Shown here one piece after another: positions 9,701 through 17,873 of a stretch of DNA of 55,418 nucleotides. Both the position numbers and the translations under genes were made by a program. Position 1 is the first letter of the stretch, and each line of letters begins with the position of its first letter. The stretch covers positions 1-55,418 of the forward strand of contig CASICJ010000042.1 of the NCBI GenBank assembly GCA_949373085.1, written 5' to 3'. The DNA is from an uncultured Verrucomicrobiales bacterium. Lineage in GTDB: Bacteria > Verrucomicrobiota > Verrucomicrobiia > Verrucomicrobiales > Akkermansiaceae. The notes under the pieces were generated by a model. That model saw only the letters and a list, made by a program, of their open reading frames with translations. It did no database searches and had not been told where the DNA came from.

Positions 9701-10692
9701 CAGGAGGGGAGGGACTCAATGTGGAGGGAGACTACTCGGGGCAGGTTTCGGCGCGTGGAGAAATCATTAAGCTGATTAATTCTAAAGGGGTTGTCGTTGA
9801 TCAACGACTCACGCCCTCGGAAGAAAGTGAATCTCAAAAGTATCTCAGGATCACTGAAATCCATTTTTCTCCGCTAGAAGGAAAGGAGTTTGAATTCATT
9901 GAGTTGACTAATATTGGTCCCGATCCGCTGGATTTGACTGGGGTTCGCTTCACAAACGGAGTGGAAGCGGAGCTCACCGGCTCACTTGCTCCGGATGAAT
10001 TTGGATTGGTGGTTTCCAACCCTTCTCATTTTCCAGAACTCAAGATTGTGGGGATTTTTTCAGGAGCGCTTAACAATGGAGGTGAGCAGATCACCTTGCG
10101 TGATGCTACTGGAGAGAATATACTCTCTTTCGATTATGCGGGGAAATGGTTTACGGCGGTGGGGAATTCTGGGTATAGCTTAGGTTTCATAAATAAGGCG
10201 GCCGATTGGTCAACCTGGGATGATCGCTTGAGCTGGGTAACAAGTAGCGAGGTGGGAGGATCGCCAGGGGTTGCTAATCCTGTTTCACACAGCAATGATT
10301 ATGAGTCCTGGATCCAATTATTTTTCACAGAGGGTGACCTTGGAGATCTGCTCGTGAGCGGTCCCATGGCGGATGCCAATGGGGATGGATTTAGCAATCT
10401 CATGCACTATGCTTTGGGAATAGATCCAAATATTCTCTTGTCTGGATCATTCGCCGATGTCGTGATAAAAAACCAAGTTATTTTCCTTCAATTTGACAAG
10501 CTGATGAAAACTCCCGATCTGAATCTAACTGTGCAGGTCTCCACTGATCTACTGGATTGGTCGTCTTTGGCGACTCTCACGGATTCTGAAGCACATGGAA
10601 ATGGGCTTGAGACAGTCACTTATAGCAGCCCAATTTCTCTTTCGCTGGGGTCCAAGCAGTTCTTCCGAATCCGGGTCACTCGTAATCCTTAA
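6784..10692 (+). CDS. Giant secreted lamin-tail / CotH-type protein
   Basis: A 1302-residue secreted protein with signal peptide MSLRVFAPKFLVFSLYIIPLGA. Visible parts in order: an N-terminal LTD (about 22-140; VVISEFLASN, DWIELSNLSGG, LNGWSLTDDADD), a jelly-roll-like segment (about 230-350; LQFGARYDDGFAIYINGSPI), a CotH domain (about 495-870) with VYCRIRGGSSAG and the putative metal-site motif PWDTDLTWG near 727-735, then two more LTDs (about 895-1000 and 1015-1125). A C-terminal segment contains DANGDGFSNLMHYALG, a tail type common in secreted verrucomicrobial proteins. CotH in Bacillus is an atypical spore-coat kinase; whether this one phosphorylates anything is unknown. It is followed 15 bp later by a LamG protein, probably co-transcribed. 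Confidence 0.85.
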   Translation: MSLRVFAPKFLVFSLYIIPLGAQEVVISEFLASNISGLTDEDGDNSDWIELSNLSGGTVDLNGWSLTDDADDLQRWAIPKVILAPAEKLVVFASGKNRIISDQELHTDFKLSASGEYLALVRPDGILVESEYLPSYPTQYPDISFGIGSVDANSVTLIGPDAPLSYLVPDNGGSDVGGASPFHELVFDDSRWSSAEMGVGYATTTNTDPYDDFIGNGSDIQDDLYRLNTTLYLRVPFTIEDPIAITSLQFGARYDDGFAIYINGSPILVSAFEPNDGVWDFEARASGNHNDNEATALESFTIDLSQVNLVAGKNILAVHGLNSSLTSSDFLFDCELTAQVRGDGSSRLTYMPTPSPGTKNGGGAADLGPVIRKVTKNPERPDLATQNSLTITAEVSASGDAVAQVDLIYRRGFLAESSLEMFDNGIGPDKFVEDGVYSVDLSLVGLQPGEMIRWRVESRDVNGVTSANPFFFDELNSPEYYGTVTLDPTLESDLPVLEWFLENPNAANNRTGTRVAVMHLGEFYDNVYCRIRGGSSAGLSKKSFKFDFNTGHHFRTVEQLGGVRAEEFNLNTTWTDKAYIRQPLSYEIYDMAGSPGSECLLMRVEQNGQFFSVAAYTEQVDKRLLLRESRLDDDGALYKMFNAGTSGTSGVEKKNRRFESNADLSTFVSGMNSSGAALENFIFDNVDLPRQLNYLAATVLTQNSDNMSKNYYLYRDTEGSGEWTQLPWDTDLTWGSHYMTSDNISHDGIWATADYVLGGRNANSPISPSHPFVGVRELQGNRSWNRLIDKLLENDRVKNMFRRRLQTLVDEILMSKVVDDRIDAMELMLKNDAVLDRAEWGQFGRSQSLTQAIAVLEDDYLTPRRTHLSVTHLAKNSASYPTSQTSSALLPGPVGGVTSVSFGVIEGNPSSLNQDEEYIEITNSANEAIDLSGWNVTGGVEFEFLAGTILEAKGSAYLSPDVSMFRSRAVSPTGGEGLNVEGDYSGQVSARGEIIKLINSKGVVVDQRLTPSEESESQKYLRITEIHFSPLEGKEFEFIELTNIGPDPLDLTGVRFTNGVEAELTGSLAPDEFGLVVSNPSHFPELKIVGIFSGALNNGGEQITLRDATGENILSFDYAGKWFTAVGNSGYSLGFINKAADWSTWDDRLSWVTSSEVGGSPGVANPVSHSNDYESWIQLFFTEGDLGDLLVSGPMADANGDGFSNLMHYALGIDPNILLSGSFADVVIKNQVIFLQFDKLMKTPDLNLTVQVSTDLLDWSSLATLTDSEAHGNGLETVTYSSPISLSLGSKQFFRIRVTRNP

Positions 10693-10707
10693 GACACAAA
10701 AAGAAAA

Positions 10708-12891
10708 ATGCAAAACACACCCATGATACTTGCACCTCTGACTGCTCTGTTGACTGGCCCCATGGCTCGGGCTGATTATCCAGCCACCGTTCTTGCTTCA
10801 AATCCGTTGGCTTATTATCGCTTTGAAGAAGCTCCGGGAGCGACAACCTTGGTCGATTCCAGCGTTAACGGTTTCGATATCGACAATAGTGTTCCGGCTG
10901 GAACTACGGTCCTTGGTTCCGATGGGGCGGTTGGCTCGGCAGTGACTTTTAATGGTGATGGGTATTTGGTTTCACCATTGAATTTGGACACATCGGTGGG
11001 GGACTTTACGATCGAGGCGATTATTAAAAGAACACCTGGCGCTCCAGAAGGCGTGGTGATTGCGAATCAAGACGGTAACCTCGGGCCTGGGCGAAGCAAT
11101 TTGCTCTTCAACGGAGGAGGATTCATAACGACTTTTTCGGGAGGGGCGACTACCAATTCAGGTATTATAAATACGGGAGAGTCCTTTGATCATGTCATTT
11201 TAACTTTTGATCAAAGTGTGGTTGCAGAGGGATTGGATCCCACTTTCCGTTTTTTCATCAATGGCGTGGAGGCCGGGACTGGGACTGCAATTCCTGAGGC
11301 CGCAAATGGGAGTTGGGTGATTGGGGCCAATAAGATTCTGACCACGCAATTTTTTAACGGGGTCGTCGACGATGTCGCGATCTATGGAAGTCGTCTTGAC
11401 GATCCGAATGGTGACGGTGACTCTTCCGATTCAAAGATTGGAGAACATTACAAAGGATTTCTTTCTGATTCAATCACGTTAGGATCTTTCGGCTCTAGTT
11501 TGACCTATCTTGATTCAGGAAAGAGCGCGAAGCTTAACTGGCTGGTTTCTCCCGAACTAAGCTCGCTGACGCTGGACGACGGAACCGGACCAATTGATGT
11601 CCTAGCGCAAACAATTGATGGGGAAGGGTCAATAATGGTTTCGCCGACTGAGACAACCACCTATATCTTGAGTGGGATTGGCACTCTTGGCAGTGAGTTG
11701 CTTGAGGTCGAAATAACGGTCGATGAAGCGGCCGTTATTAATTCATTTGTCTCGAATTTGGCTGAAGCGAGTCCGGGATCAAATATTACCCTCTTTTGGG
11801 ATGTTGCTAATGGTTCGAGCGTTACGATCGATAATGGGATTGGCGCGGTCGATGCTGTTTCGGGGAGCGTTATTGTTCCCGTAAATGAGGGAATAACGTT
11901 TACCCTGACCGCTACCAATTCCCAGGGGCCCGTTACCCAGTCGGTCACGATTGCCTTAGCGGATGCTTCACTTCCAGTGGCCCATTGGAGGGTAGGAGAG
12001 GCCGCAGGAGAAAAAAATGGCTCAGTTTTGATTGGTGAAGGTGGCTCTCCTTTTGACGGTCTCTTTGTTGGAACTCCATCTTTTGATGCCGATGATCCTG
12101 CCCCGGTACCTGGAGGGTCCACGGCATCAATCGCGTTCGATGGGGCAGGGAGTTGGATTGATGTCAGTGGTTACGATGGTGTCGGGGGAGATTCAGCTCG
12201 TACTCTAGCTTTTTGGTTCAAAGGAGATTTGGTTCAGCCTAATCTGAACGCAACTTTGGTTTCTTGGGGTACTGGTGCGACTGGTGCTAGGTTTGATACT
12301 CGTATTAATACGGCAGGAGTAAATCAGCTGAGGACAGAAGTCGCTGGTTCTGGCTCCAATGCCACAACTCCCATCGTAACCGGAGAATGGCACCACTGCG
12401 CGGTCGTGTTTAACCCTGTTTTGGGAACTACGATTGGAGATGCTCTGTTCTATTTTGATGGAAATCTAGAAGCTTTGATCGCTTCGGGCGGAACAACCGT
12501 CAATACCAACGCCAGCAATGGAGTAAGAATTGGAAGTGCTCGCACCTTTCCAGGCCGGGCCGTGGCGGGAAAGATGGATGATGTCAGAATCTATGACCGT
12601 GCTTTGAGTGAAGCTGAAATATTGTCTCTAATTACTCCAGGAAATGGACAGGAGCTAAAGGTCATCGCAATTCGTCAGCTCCAAAATGGAAATGTTGAGG
12701 TCGATTGGGCGGGAGCTCCAGGCGACTACTTCTTTGAATATTCTTTCGATCTAACTCCGGATAGTTGGTTGGAAATTAGTGATAGTGAGTTAATCCTTCA
12801 GGGCGAGACTATGGGTACTTCAGTTGATGACTTTATCGCGCCAAATACTGAAAATCGTAAGGTTTTCTATCGTCTGAGACCGATTGATTAA
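10708..12891 (+). CDS. Secreted protein with two LamG-type (concanavalin-like) domains
   Basis: A 727-residue protein with a signal peptide ending near ARA. It has an N-terminal LamG/concanavalin fold (about 25-245; LAYYRFEEAPGATTLVDSS, FNGDGYLV, WVIGANKI, DDVAIYGSRLDD), two Ig-like repeats (about 250-420; NWLVSPELSSLTLDDGTGPI and FWDVANGSSVTIDNGIGAV), and a second LamG fold (about 425-645; VAHWRVGEAAG, MDDVRIYDRALSEAEI). The C-terminal domain (GDYFFEYSFDLTPDSW) is of the kind seen at the end of large verrucomicrobial exported proteins. No catalytic motif is visible; binding of carbohydrate or matrix is the usual inference. It probably forms a transcript with the preceding CotH/LTD gene (15-bp gap). 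Confidence 0.8.
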   Translation: MQNTPMILAPLTALLTGPMARADYPATVLASNPLAYYRFEEAPGATTLVDSSVNGFDIDNSVPAGTTVLGSDGAVGSAVTFNGDGYLVSPLNLDTSVGDFTIEAIIKRTPGAPEGVVIANQDGNLGPGRSNLLFNGGGFITTFSGGATTNSGIINTGESFDHVILTFDQSVVAEGLDPTFRFFINGVEAGTGTAIPEAANGSWVIGANKILTTQFFNGVVDDVAIYGSRLDDPNGDGDSSDSKIGEHYKGFLSDSITLGSFGSSLTYLDSGKSAKLNWLVSPELSSLTLDDGTGPIDVLAQTIDGEGSIMVSPTETTTYILSGIGTLGSELLEVEITVDEAAVINSFVSNLAEASPGSNITLFWDVANGSSVTIDNGIGAVDAVSGSVIVPVNEGITFTLTATNSQGPVTQSVTIALADASLPVAHWRVGEAAGEKNGSVLIGEGGSPFDGLFVGTPSFDADDPAPVPGGSTASIAFDGAGSWIDVSGYDGVGGDSARTLAFWFKGDLVQPNLNATLVSWGTGATGARFDTRINTAGVNQLRTEVAGSGSNATTPIVTGEWHHCAVVFNPVLGTTIGDALFYFDGNLEALIASGGTTVNTNASNGVRIGSARTFPGRAVAGKMDDVRIYDRALSEAEILSLITPGNGQELKVIAIRQLQNGNVEVDWAGAPGDYFFEYSFDLTPDSWLEISDSELILQGETMGTSVDDFIAPNTENRKVFYRLRPID

Positions 12892-12982
12892 TCGTTTAGC
12901 GAGAAAGATTCAATTTTATAAGCCTTGGTGGATCCGATCTAGCGGGGCTTTTCTTGGTGGGTTTTTGGAATGATTAGTTCCT

Positions 12983-13011
12983 TTGCATTACAAACCAAGG
13001 TCGGATATAGT
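12983..13011 (+). promoter_or_regulatory. Sigma70-type promoter giving a near-leaderless transcript
   Basis: TTGCAT (12983-12988) and TATAGT (13006-13011) are separated by exactly 17 bp. The -10 box ends 11 nt before the ATG at 13022, so a start six to eight bases downstream would leave a leader of only a few nucleotides. No Shine-Dalgarno precedes the ATG. Confidence 0.55.
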
Positions 13012-13021
13012 ATAAGATAGG

Positions 13022-13714
13022 ATGTCACGATCGGAAAAAATTCATTGCGTAGTTCTTAGTGTATTAATCATCTATACGTTTATCGCTTGGGCGGGTGTGA
13101 AGCGTGATGAGAATAGTCTGAAAGAAGCAGAAAAAGAGGCTTCTGAAAATGGTCAATCCGATCCATGGGCCGAGGTGAAATTTGGTGAGAATCATCAGGA
13201 TACTGCCGAGGGAATGGTGAAGGTGGGAATTCCGCTTTTGGTGACGGTGATTTACGGGGGAATTCTGACGATCTTGTATGTTTTGCCGGTTTTGGTTGAT
13301 AAGGTAAGCGAGGAAATGATGGGGTCGACGGCAGAGGTAGATGATGACCCTCTAGATGAAGCACGTGCTGCTGTTACGGAAGGAGATTATGCCGATGCGA
13401 TTGCAGTATATCGTAGATTCTTGCTTGAAAATCCTGAAAACCGCCACTCCTTAGTAGAGATTGCCAAGATTCAAAGGGATCAATTGGAAAGTCCTGCTGC
13501 GGCTCTAAGCACGCTTGAGCAGGGCTTGGATGAGCATGAATGGCCGGAGGATGACGCTGCCTTTTTGATGTTCCGGATTGCTGAGATTTTCGAGGAGGAT
13601 CTTGCTGATAAAGATCAGGTGATTGCGGTGATGAAGCGTGTGATTAGCGAGTTGAAAGGGACTCGTCATGTGGGAAACGCGGCTCACAAGTTGCGCGAAT
13701 TGGAAGAAGGTTAA
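13022..13714 (+). CDS. Membrane-anchored TPR-like protein
   Basis: A 230-residue protein that I cannot assign to a named family. Two transmembrane segments are visible, about 8-26 (VVLSVLIIYTFIAWAGV) and about 68-92 (PLLVTVIYGGILTILYVLPVLV). A soluble C-terminal half with helical TPR-like repeats follows (DEARAAVTEGDYADAIAVYRRFL, RHSLVEIAKIQRDQLESPAAALSTLEQGL, AAFLMFRIAEIFEEDLADKDQVI). This layout suggests a scaffold or adaptor at the inner membrane. It is 3 bp upstream of comEC and likely shares its transcript. The start is supported by a good promoter just upstream, implying an almost leaderless mRNA. Confidence 0.75.
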   Translation: MSRSEKIHCVVLSVLIIYTFIAWAGVKRDENSLKEAEKEASENGQSDPWAEVKFGENHQDTAEGMVKVGIPLLVTVIYGGILTILYVLPVLVDKVSEEMMGSTAEVDDDPLDEARAAVTEGDYADAIAVYRRFLLENPENRHSLVEIAKIQRDQLESPAAALSTLEQGLDEHEWPEDDAAFLMFRIAEIFEEDLADKDQVIAVMKRVISELKGTRHVGNAAHKLRELEEG

Positions 13715-13717
13715 ATT

Positions 13718-15943
13718 GTGGGATGGTTGCACGAAAAATGGAGGCATTTACAGGCAGTTGCACCTCTTGTTCCGCTTGCTTTAGCGTGTTTGGCAGGAGC
13801 GACCTTTGGTGAGTCTCCTGAGTGTAGTGTATTTTTTATAACGCTTGCTTTGGCTATGGCTCGACAGGCCGTTTGTTGGTGGGTTGGAATTGTCGCGATG
13901 GTTGTGACGGTGGGGTGGAGATCTGAGGTATTAGAAGCTCCTGTAAAAGAGAGTCTTGCTTCACCTTCCAGCGAGTTTGTTGAAGGTGTTCTTACCGTGG
14001 GGCGAAAAATCAGTCCGACTCAAGCGAAGCGGTTTGGCGTATTAGACGAAGAGGGAGTAAAGCGTCGAGTTATTATCTTTAAAGCGGAAGATTTTCAACC
14101 GGGCGAAATCAGGCAAATCAAGGGGCGCTTTTTCGTTCCGTCCCGTAAACGTAATCCAGGTCTTTTTTCACAGATTGAGCTTTGGGAACGGCAGGGAATA
14201 TTTGGTGGTCTCTGGGTTAGGGAGAGCGAATTAGAGTCGGTAAATTGGGCCTCGGCTCCTTATCGATGGGCCGAAAATCTCCGTGAAGAATTATCGGTTT
14301 TAATTACTTGTGGGCTACCGGTCGGAAGCTCTGGACGTGATGTGATTATGGCAATGGTCTTGGGCGAAAAACCTCCTCGTGATTCTACGATTAGTAGGGC
14401 CTTCCGCCAGAGTGGAGCCATGCATGTGTTTGCGGTGAGTGGGCTCCACGTCACCCTCGTGGGTGCCATCTTCTGGATGGTTCTGATGCATCTTCCGATT
14501 CCTCGTAGAGTGGGTGTTTTTCTTGTAATTTTAACCATGCTGATTTATGCGCTTCTCACTGGATTGAGGCCTCCAGCAGTTCGAGCGACCTTGATGGCCT
14601 CCTGTTTTTTAGGTGCCTTTTTCTTCCGGCGCAGGCCATCCGTTTTTAACGCCCTCGCTTTAAGTTTTGTGTTGGTTGTTTTGTGGAGGCCCTCCCAAGT
14701 TTTTGATGTAGGATTTCAGCTTTCGTATGGGGTGTTGCTTGCGATTGGAGCGGGTGTAGGAGTTGCGCTAAAATTGACAGGAAAAATTGCCGAGTTGGAT
14801 CCATTTTTTCCTTCGCGCCTTTTAAGCGACGGTCAGCGGAAAATTCTTAAAGTACGGACTTATTTCGCACATCTTGGAGCTAGTTCGTTTGCGGCTTGGT
14901 TGGGATCTATGCCCATCATGATTTGGCATTTTGGAGTCGTCACTCCGATTGCGGTTTTTACTAGCTTGCTATTGATTCCTATGACCATGGCGATTTTAGC
15001 TCTGGCCTTTTTTTCAGCAATTGTGGGCTCTCTTGAACCTTGCTTAGGCATTGGTGTTAATCGAGTCAACGAGGGCGTTGCCAAAAGTGCCTTCTATGTT
15101 GCTAAGGGGTTCTCAAAAGTGCCACTTGGTCACTGGAAATCAAGACGTCTGACTGCAGGCGATTGGGTGGTGTTTGATACGTATGATGGAGGTGCTGCAT
15201 CTTTTCTTGATGTTCACGGAGGTGTGATGATCGATGTGGGAAGTGAGAAGTTTTTCATGCGTGAATTGCGCTCTATTCTAGGCCAATGGGAAGTGGAGCC
15301 TGCCGTCGTTTTCTTGACCCATCCCGACGGTGATCACGTCGGAGCTCTTCCGGAAATGCTAGACGGGGGCTTGTTAACACAGGTTGTTTCCCCAGTAGAT
15401 AACGCTCTGAGTCCCAAATTCCGCGAGTTTTTCGCGCAGGTGAAACGCTCTGATTGTGAGGTGAGCGTGGGAAGAGTTGGAGAGAGGGTCGAATTAGCGG
15501 AGCAAATCTGGGTCGAGATTTTAAGCACGGGGGACAAGGGGATACGTAATATTGCCGATAATAGGAATATGGTGATAAAGGTTCATTGGAAGGGCTGGGA
15601 AATTCTCGTGACTGGTGATCTGGGGATAGTGGCTGAACTTGATTTAATTGCTAAAGGCGTAGACTTGAGTGCTGATATTGTTTTGATGGGACACCACGAA
15701 TGGGGTTTCTCTGGACAGCATCAGTTCTTTGAAGCGACTGGGGCTAAGGTGATTATCTCAAGTGGTGCTAGCTATCCTCGGTATGAAATGCCCCGGGAGA
15801 GTTGGATCGATCATTTGAAAGAAGAGGGGTATCACTTTTTTAATCAACGGGAGACTGGCGCTGTCATTATGGAATTTTCAGTAGATGAAGTTTCGATTCA
15901 ATCATATCTCGATTCCGAAAGACGGGTGGTGCTTCAACGATAG
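13718..15943 (+). CDS. comEC: ComEC/Rec2-family competence protein
   Basis: Inner-membrane channel for uptake of single-stranded DNA during natural transformation. The 741-residue protein has N-terminal membrane helices and a soluble DUF4131-like region (about 85-170). The Competence domain carries the hallmark MHVFAVSGLHVTL and LTGLRPPAVRATLMAS, followed by many hydrophobic segments. A C-terminal metallo-beta-lactamase-like domain has THPDGDHVGALPEM near 533-546 and a later GHHEWG. The first histidine position of the classic HxHxDH is Pro-Asp-Gly in this branch, as in many ComEC proteins, so nuclease activity is uncertain. The start is GTG at 13718, 3 bp after the TPR gene. Its 3' end overlaps the convergent alr by 10 bp. 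No other competence genes are in the window. Confidence 0.92.
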   Translation: MGWLHEKWRHLQAVAPLVPLALACLAGATFGESPECSVFFITLALAMARQAVCWWVGIVAMVVTVGWRSEVLEAPVKESLASPSSEFVEGVLTVGRKISPTQAKRFGVLDEEGVKRRVIIFKAEDFQPGEIRQIKGRFFVPSRKRNPGLFSQIELWERQGIFGGLWVRESELESVNWASAPYRWAENLREELSVLITCGLPVGSSGRDVIMAMVLGEKPPRDSTISRAFRQSGAMHVFAVSGLHVTLVGAIFWMVLMHLPIPRRVGVFLVILTMLIYALLTGLRPPAVRATLMASCFLGAFFFRRRPSVFNALALSFVLVVLWRPSQVFDVGFQLSYGVLLAIGAGVGVALKLTGKIAELDPFFPSRLLSDGQRKILKVRTYFAHLGASSFAAWLGSMPIMIWHFGVVTPIAVFTSLLLIPMTMAILALAFFSAIVGSLEPCLGIGVNRVNEGVAKSAFYVAKGFSKVPLGHWKSRRLTAGDWVVFDTYDGGAASFLDVHGGVMIDVGSEKFFMRELRSILGQWEVEPAVVFLTHPDGDHVGALPEMLDGGLLTQVVSPVDNALSPKFREFFAQVKRSDCEVSVGRVGERVELAEQIWVEILSTGDKGIRNIADNRNMVIKVHWKGWEILVTGDLGIVAELDLIAKGVDLSADIVLMGHHEWGFSGQHQFFEATGAKVIISSGASYPRYEMPRESWIDHLKEEGYHFFNQRETGAVIMEFSVDEVSIQSYLDSERRVVLQR

Positions 15944-17019
15944 ATCCGGGTCACTCTCGGTGTAATCTGAGTAAGAATTTCCCAGGGAATAGTCCCTGCT
16001 TTTATAGCCAGATCTGAGACGAGGAAATTGGGACCGAAGAGCTCGGCCTCGTCACCGGGGTGGCATGCGTCGAGTTCGGTGACATCAACTATGATTTGAT
16101 CCATTGTGACCCGCCCCAGAAGAGGGCAGAGCGAGTTATTAAGAACAACGCTAGCTCCCTTTCCTGATAGCGACCTGGGATAGCCGTCGCCATAACCAAG
16201 TCCCACGACAGCAGCTTTGGTGTCACGTTGGAGGATGGTCCTGCCGTAGGAAACGCCATGCCCTTTGGGGAGATGATTGATGACCGAGACCCTAGATTTG
16301 AAGGTCATGACCGGTTTTAAAAATTCCTGATTGGCCGGAAGGGGGGAGATTCCGTAAATAAGTAGGCCGGGGCGAACGAGATTCGTGGTTCGACTATGGT
16401 AATCGAGAAGGCCCGCCGAGTTGCTGAGGTGCACATGGAATTTTTCATCACGTCCTGGTATGCTCTCAACCATCGAGTCGAAGAGTTCGAATTGCTTGCG
16501 GGTAAACACCGAATCTTCATCTGCGACAGGAAGGTGTGAGCCAACTCCAGTTAGCTTGATTCCCGAAGCTTCCCTAAGTTTTTTTAAAGCCTCACCAAGT
16601 TGAGGAGGCAAAAATCCTCCACGACCCATTCCAGTGTCAAGTGCTAGGTGAGCTTCGATCTGCGAGTTTTTTCCGAGCTGGTTGAAGTGCTCTATTTCTT
16701 CGAAAGAGCAAAGGCATGGGGTCCAGCCGTATGCAGCGATCTCTTCGCGCTCGGACTGAAGGGTCGCTCCAAGTATGTAAGGTCGAGTTTTGATTCCCTC
16801 TTTGGAAAGGCATCGTGCTTCTCCGGTATTAGCAACACCCAAGAAGGGAAGGTTTTGCTTATCTAATTCCTTAGCAATTTCAACAAGGCCATGGCCATAG
16901 GCTCCTCCTTTGATCACGGCCATGATATTCTTACCAGAATGGCGGCGAGCAACCTGAAGATTATGATGGAGCGCAGACCGATCAATTTCGGCCCAAGCAC
17001 GTGGAGGAGATTCGGTCAC
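15934..17019 (-). CDS. alr: Alanine racemase
   Basis: PLP enzyme interconverting L- and D-alanine for peptidoglycan precursors. The 361-residue protein has the fold-type III barrel with the PLP lysine in MAVIKGGAYGHG (Lys37), LALDTGMGRGGF, the catalytic tyrosine in GVSYGRT (Tyr258), GYGDGYPRSL, and the C-terminal domain with GRVTMDQIIVDVT and PWEILTQITPRV. The lysine motif has GG where most family members have AN or AD. The start is GTG at 17019. It converges on comEC with a 10-bp overlap. Two direct repeats of AATTAGAAATTC lie just upstream. Confidence 0.95.
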   Translation of the reverse strand: MTESPPRAWAEIDRSALHHNLQVARRHSGKNIMAVIKGGAYGHGLVEIAKELDKQNLPFLGVANTGEARCLSKEGIKTRPYILGATLQSEREEIAAYGWTPCLCSFEEIEHFNQLGKNSQIEAHLALDTGMGRGGFLPPQLGEALKKLREASGIKLTGVGSHLPVADEDSVFTRKQFELFDSMVESIPGRDEKFHVHLSNSAGLLDYHSRTTNLVRPGLLIYGISPLPANQEFLKPVMTFKSRVSVINHLPKGHGVSYGRTILQRDTKAAVVGLGYGDGYPRSLSGKGASVVLNNSLCPLLGRVTMDQIIVDVTELDACHPGDEAELFGPNFLVSDLAIKAGTIPWEILTQITPRVTRIYR

Positions 17020-17360
17020 AGAGCGAGAATAATTAGAAATTCAAAATTAGAAATTCCCAAATTATTGACTAAAGATGAGATTATTTAAAATAGTGGAGTA
17101 ATTGGAGAAGTTAAAATTGGTTTTATCTTGGAGAGGATACCGATATCGGAGTCAGGATTTTAGACCACGATCTTGTTCTTCATTTGATTCAGGGGCGTTA
17201 ATCATTCATCACGTAGTTTATGAGATCACAAGGCCCAGAGGACTGGACTCCCCGCGTGTTCTACCGAAAGGCTTAACTATTAACCACAGGGTATTTTAAG
17301 AGGCTTTTTGGAAAGAATAAAATCCTTATTAGTTTGGCCAGCGGTTAAAGGCAGTCGATC
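17020..17360. other. Intergenic region without a recognised gene between alr and the thioesterase
   Basis: About 340 bp with no credible coding frame. At the alr side AATTAGAAATTC occurs twice (17031-17042 and 17045-17056, period 14), 12-37 bp before the alr GTG. A short hairpin is possible around 17269-17286 (GGCTTAA...TTAACC with one bulge). I compared the 17180-17310 stretch by eye with tmRNA, 6S, SRP RNA and common riboswitches and found no convincing match. It may hold the divergent promoters and an unidentified RNA. Confidence 0.4.
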
Positions 17361-17420
17361 ATGCCAAAAAGGAGGGTGGAACCCGATGAGATGAAGAAAA
17401 ATAAGCTGCTCAGTGAATAA
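17361..17420 (+). other. Possible leader mini-ORFs coupled to the thioesterase start
   Basis: A strong Shine-Dalgarno (AAGGAGGG, about 17369-17376) is followed at good spacing by ATGAGATGA. An ATG-Arg-stop at 17386 overlaps a second ATG at 17391, which opens MKKNKLLSE and stops as TAATG, overlapping the thioesterase ATG at 17420. An in-frame ATG at 17361 would extend it to 19 residues. It may be a re-initiation leader, or chance. Confidence 0.25.
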
Positions 17421-17818
17421 TGAAGCTAGAAGATTTAAAGTTAACGACCGAGGAGGAAGTCATGTTCTTCGACACTGATTGTGGTGGTGTGGTCCATAAT
17501 ATTGCGTATCTCCGTATGATCGAAACCTGTCGGACTAAACTGGCGGGCCTCATGGGTATGGATTTACAAAAAATGGCCGAAACTCAGCTATTTCCCGTGG
17601 TATTCCGCACGGAGATCGATTACCGGCAACCCGCTAAGCTTGGTGATATTCTTAAAATTCACGGTCATGTGAGCGAGATCGGTAAAGTTAGATTTTGGTG
17701 TGATTTCACCGTGATTCGGGTGGGGAAGGAGCAACCATTGATCACCTGTCGTCAAGGTTTGGCTATGGTGCAAATGCCGCAGGGCCAGCCAAAGCGCTTG
17801 CTTCTAGACTGGACCTGA
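17420..17818 (+). CDS. YbgC/FadM-like acyl-CoA thioesterase (hotdog fold)
   Basis: A 132-residue single hotdog domain that would hydrolyse acyl-CoA thioesters. The active-site stretch MFFDTDCGGVVHNIAYLRMIE matches the 4-hydroxybenzoyl-CoA thioesterase/YbgC signature, with the catalytic Asp in DTDCGG. The second half has RTEIDYRQPAKLGD and ITCRQGLAMVQM, the usual later strands. I kept the ATG at 17420 because it preserves the first beta strand. An ATG at 17462 has a better-placed GGAGG but would remove that strand. The natural substrate cannot be read from sequence. gpmI follows 55 bp downstream in the same direction. Confidence 0.85.
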   Translation: MKLEDLKLTTEEEVMFFDTDCGGVVHNIAYLRMIETCRTKLAGLMGMDLQKMAETQLFPVVFRTEIDYRQPAKLGDILKIHGHVSEIGKVRFWCDFTVIRVGKEQPLITCRQGLAMVQMPQGQPKRLLLDWT

Positions 17819-17873
17819 GTTTTCCCCGTTTTCGCTTTAAGGATTCATGGTAAGAACGTAACACGGGTGGACA

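Noticed and set aside
17020..17419. tmRNA, 6S RNA, SRP RNA or a riboswitch in the alr-thioesterase gap
   Set aside because: No tmRNA ends, no 6S-like closing stems and no known riboswitch core could be matched by eye; a covariance search would settle it.
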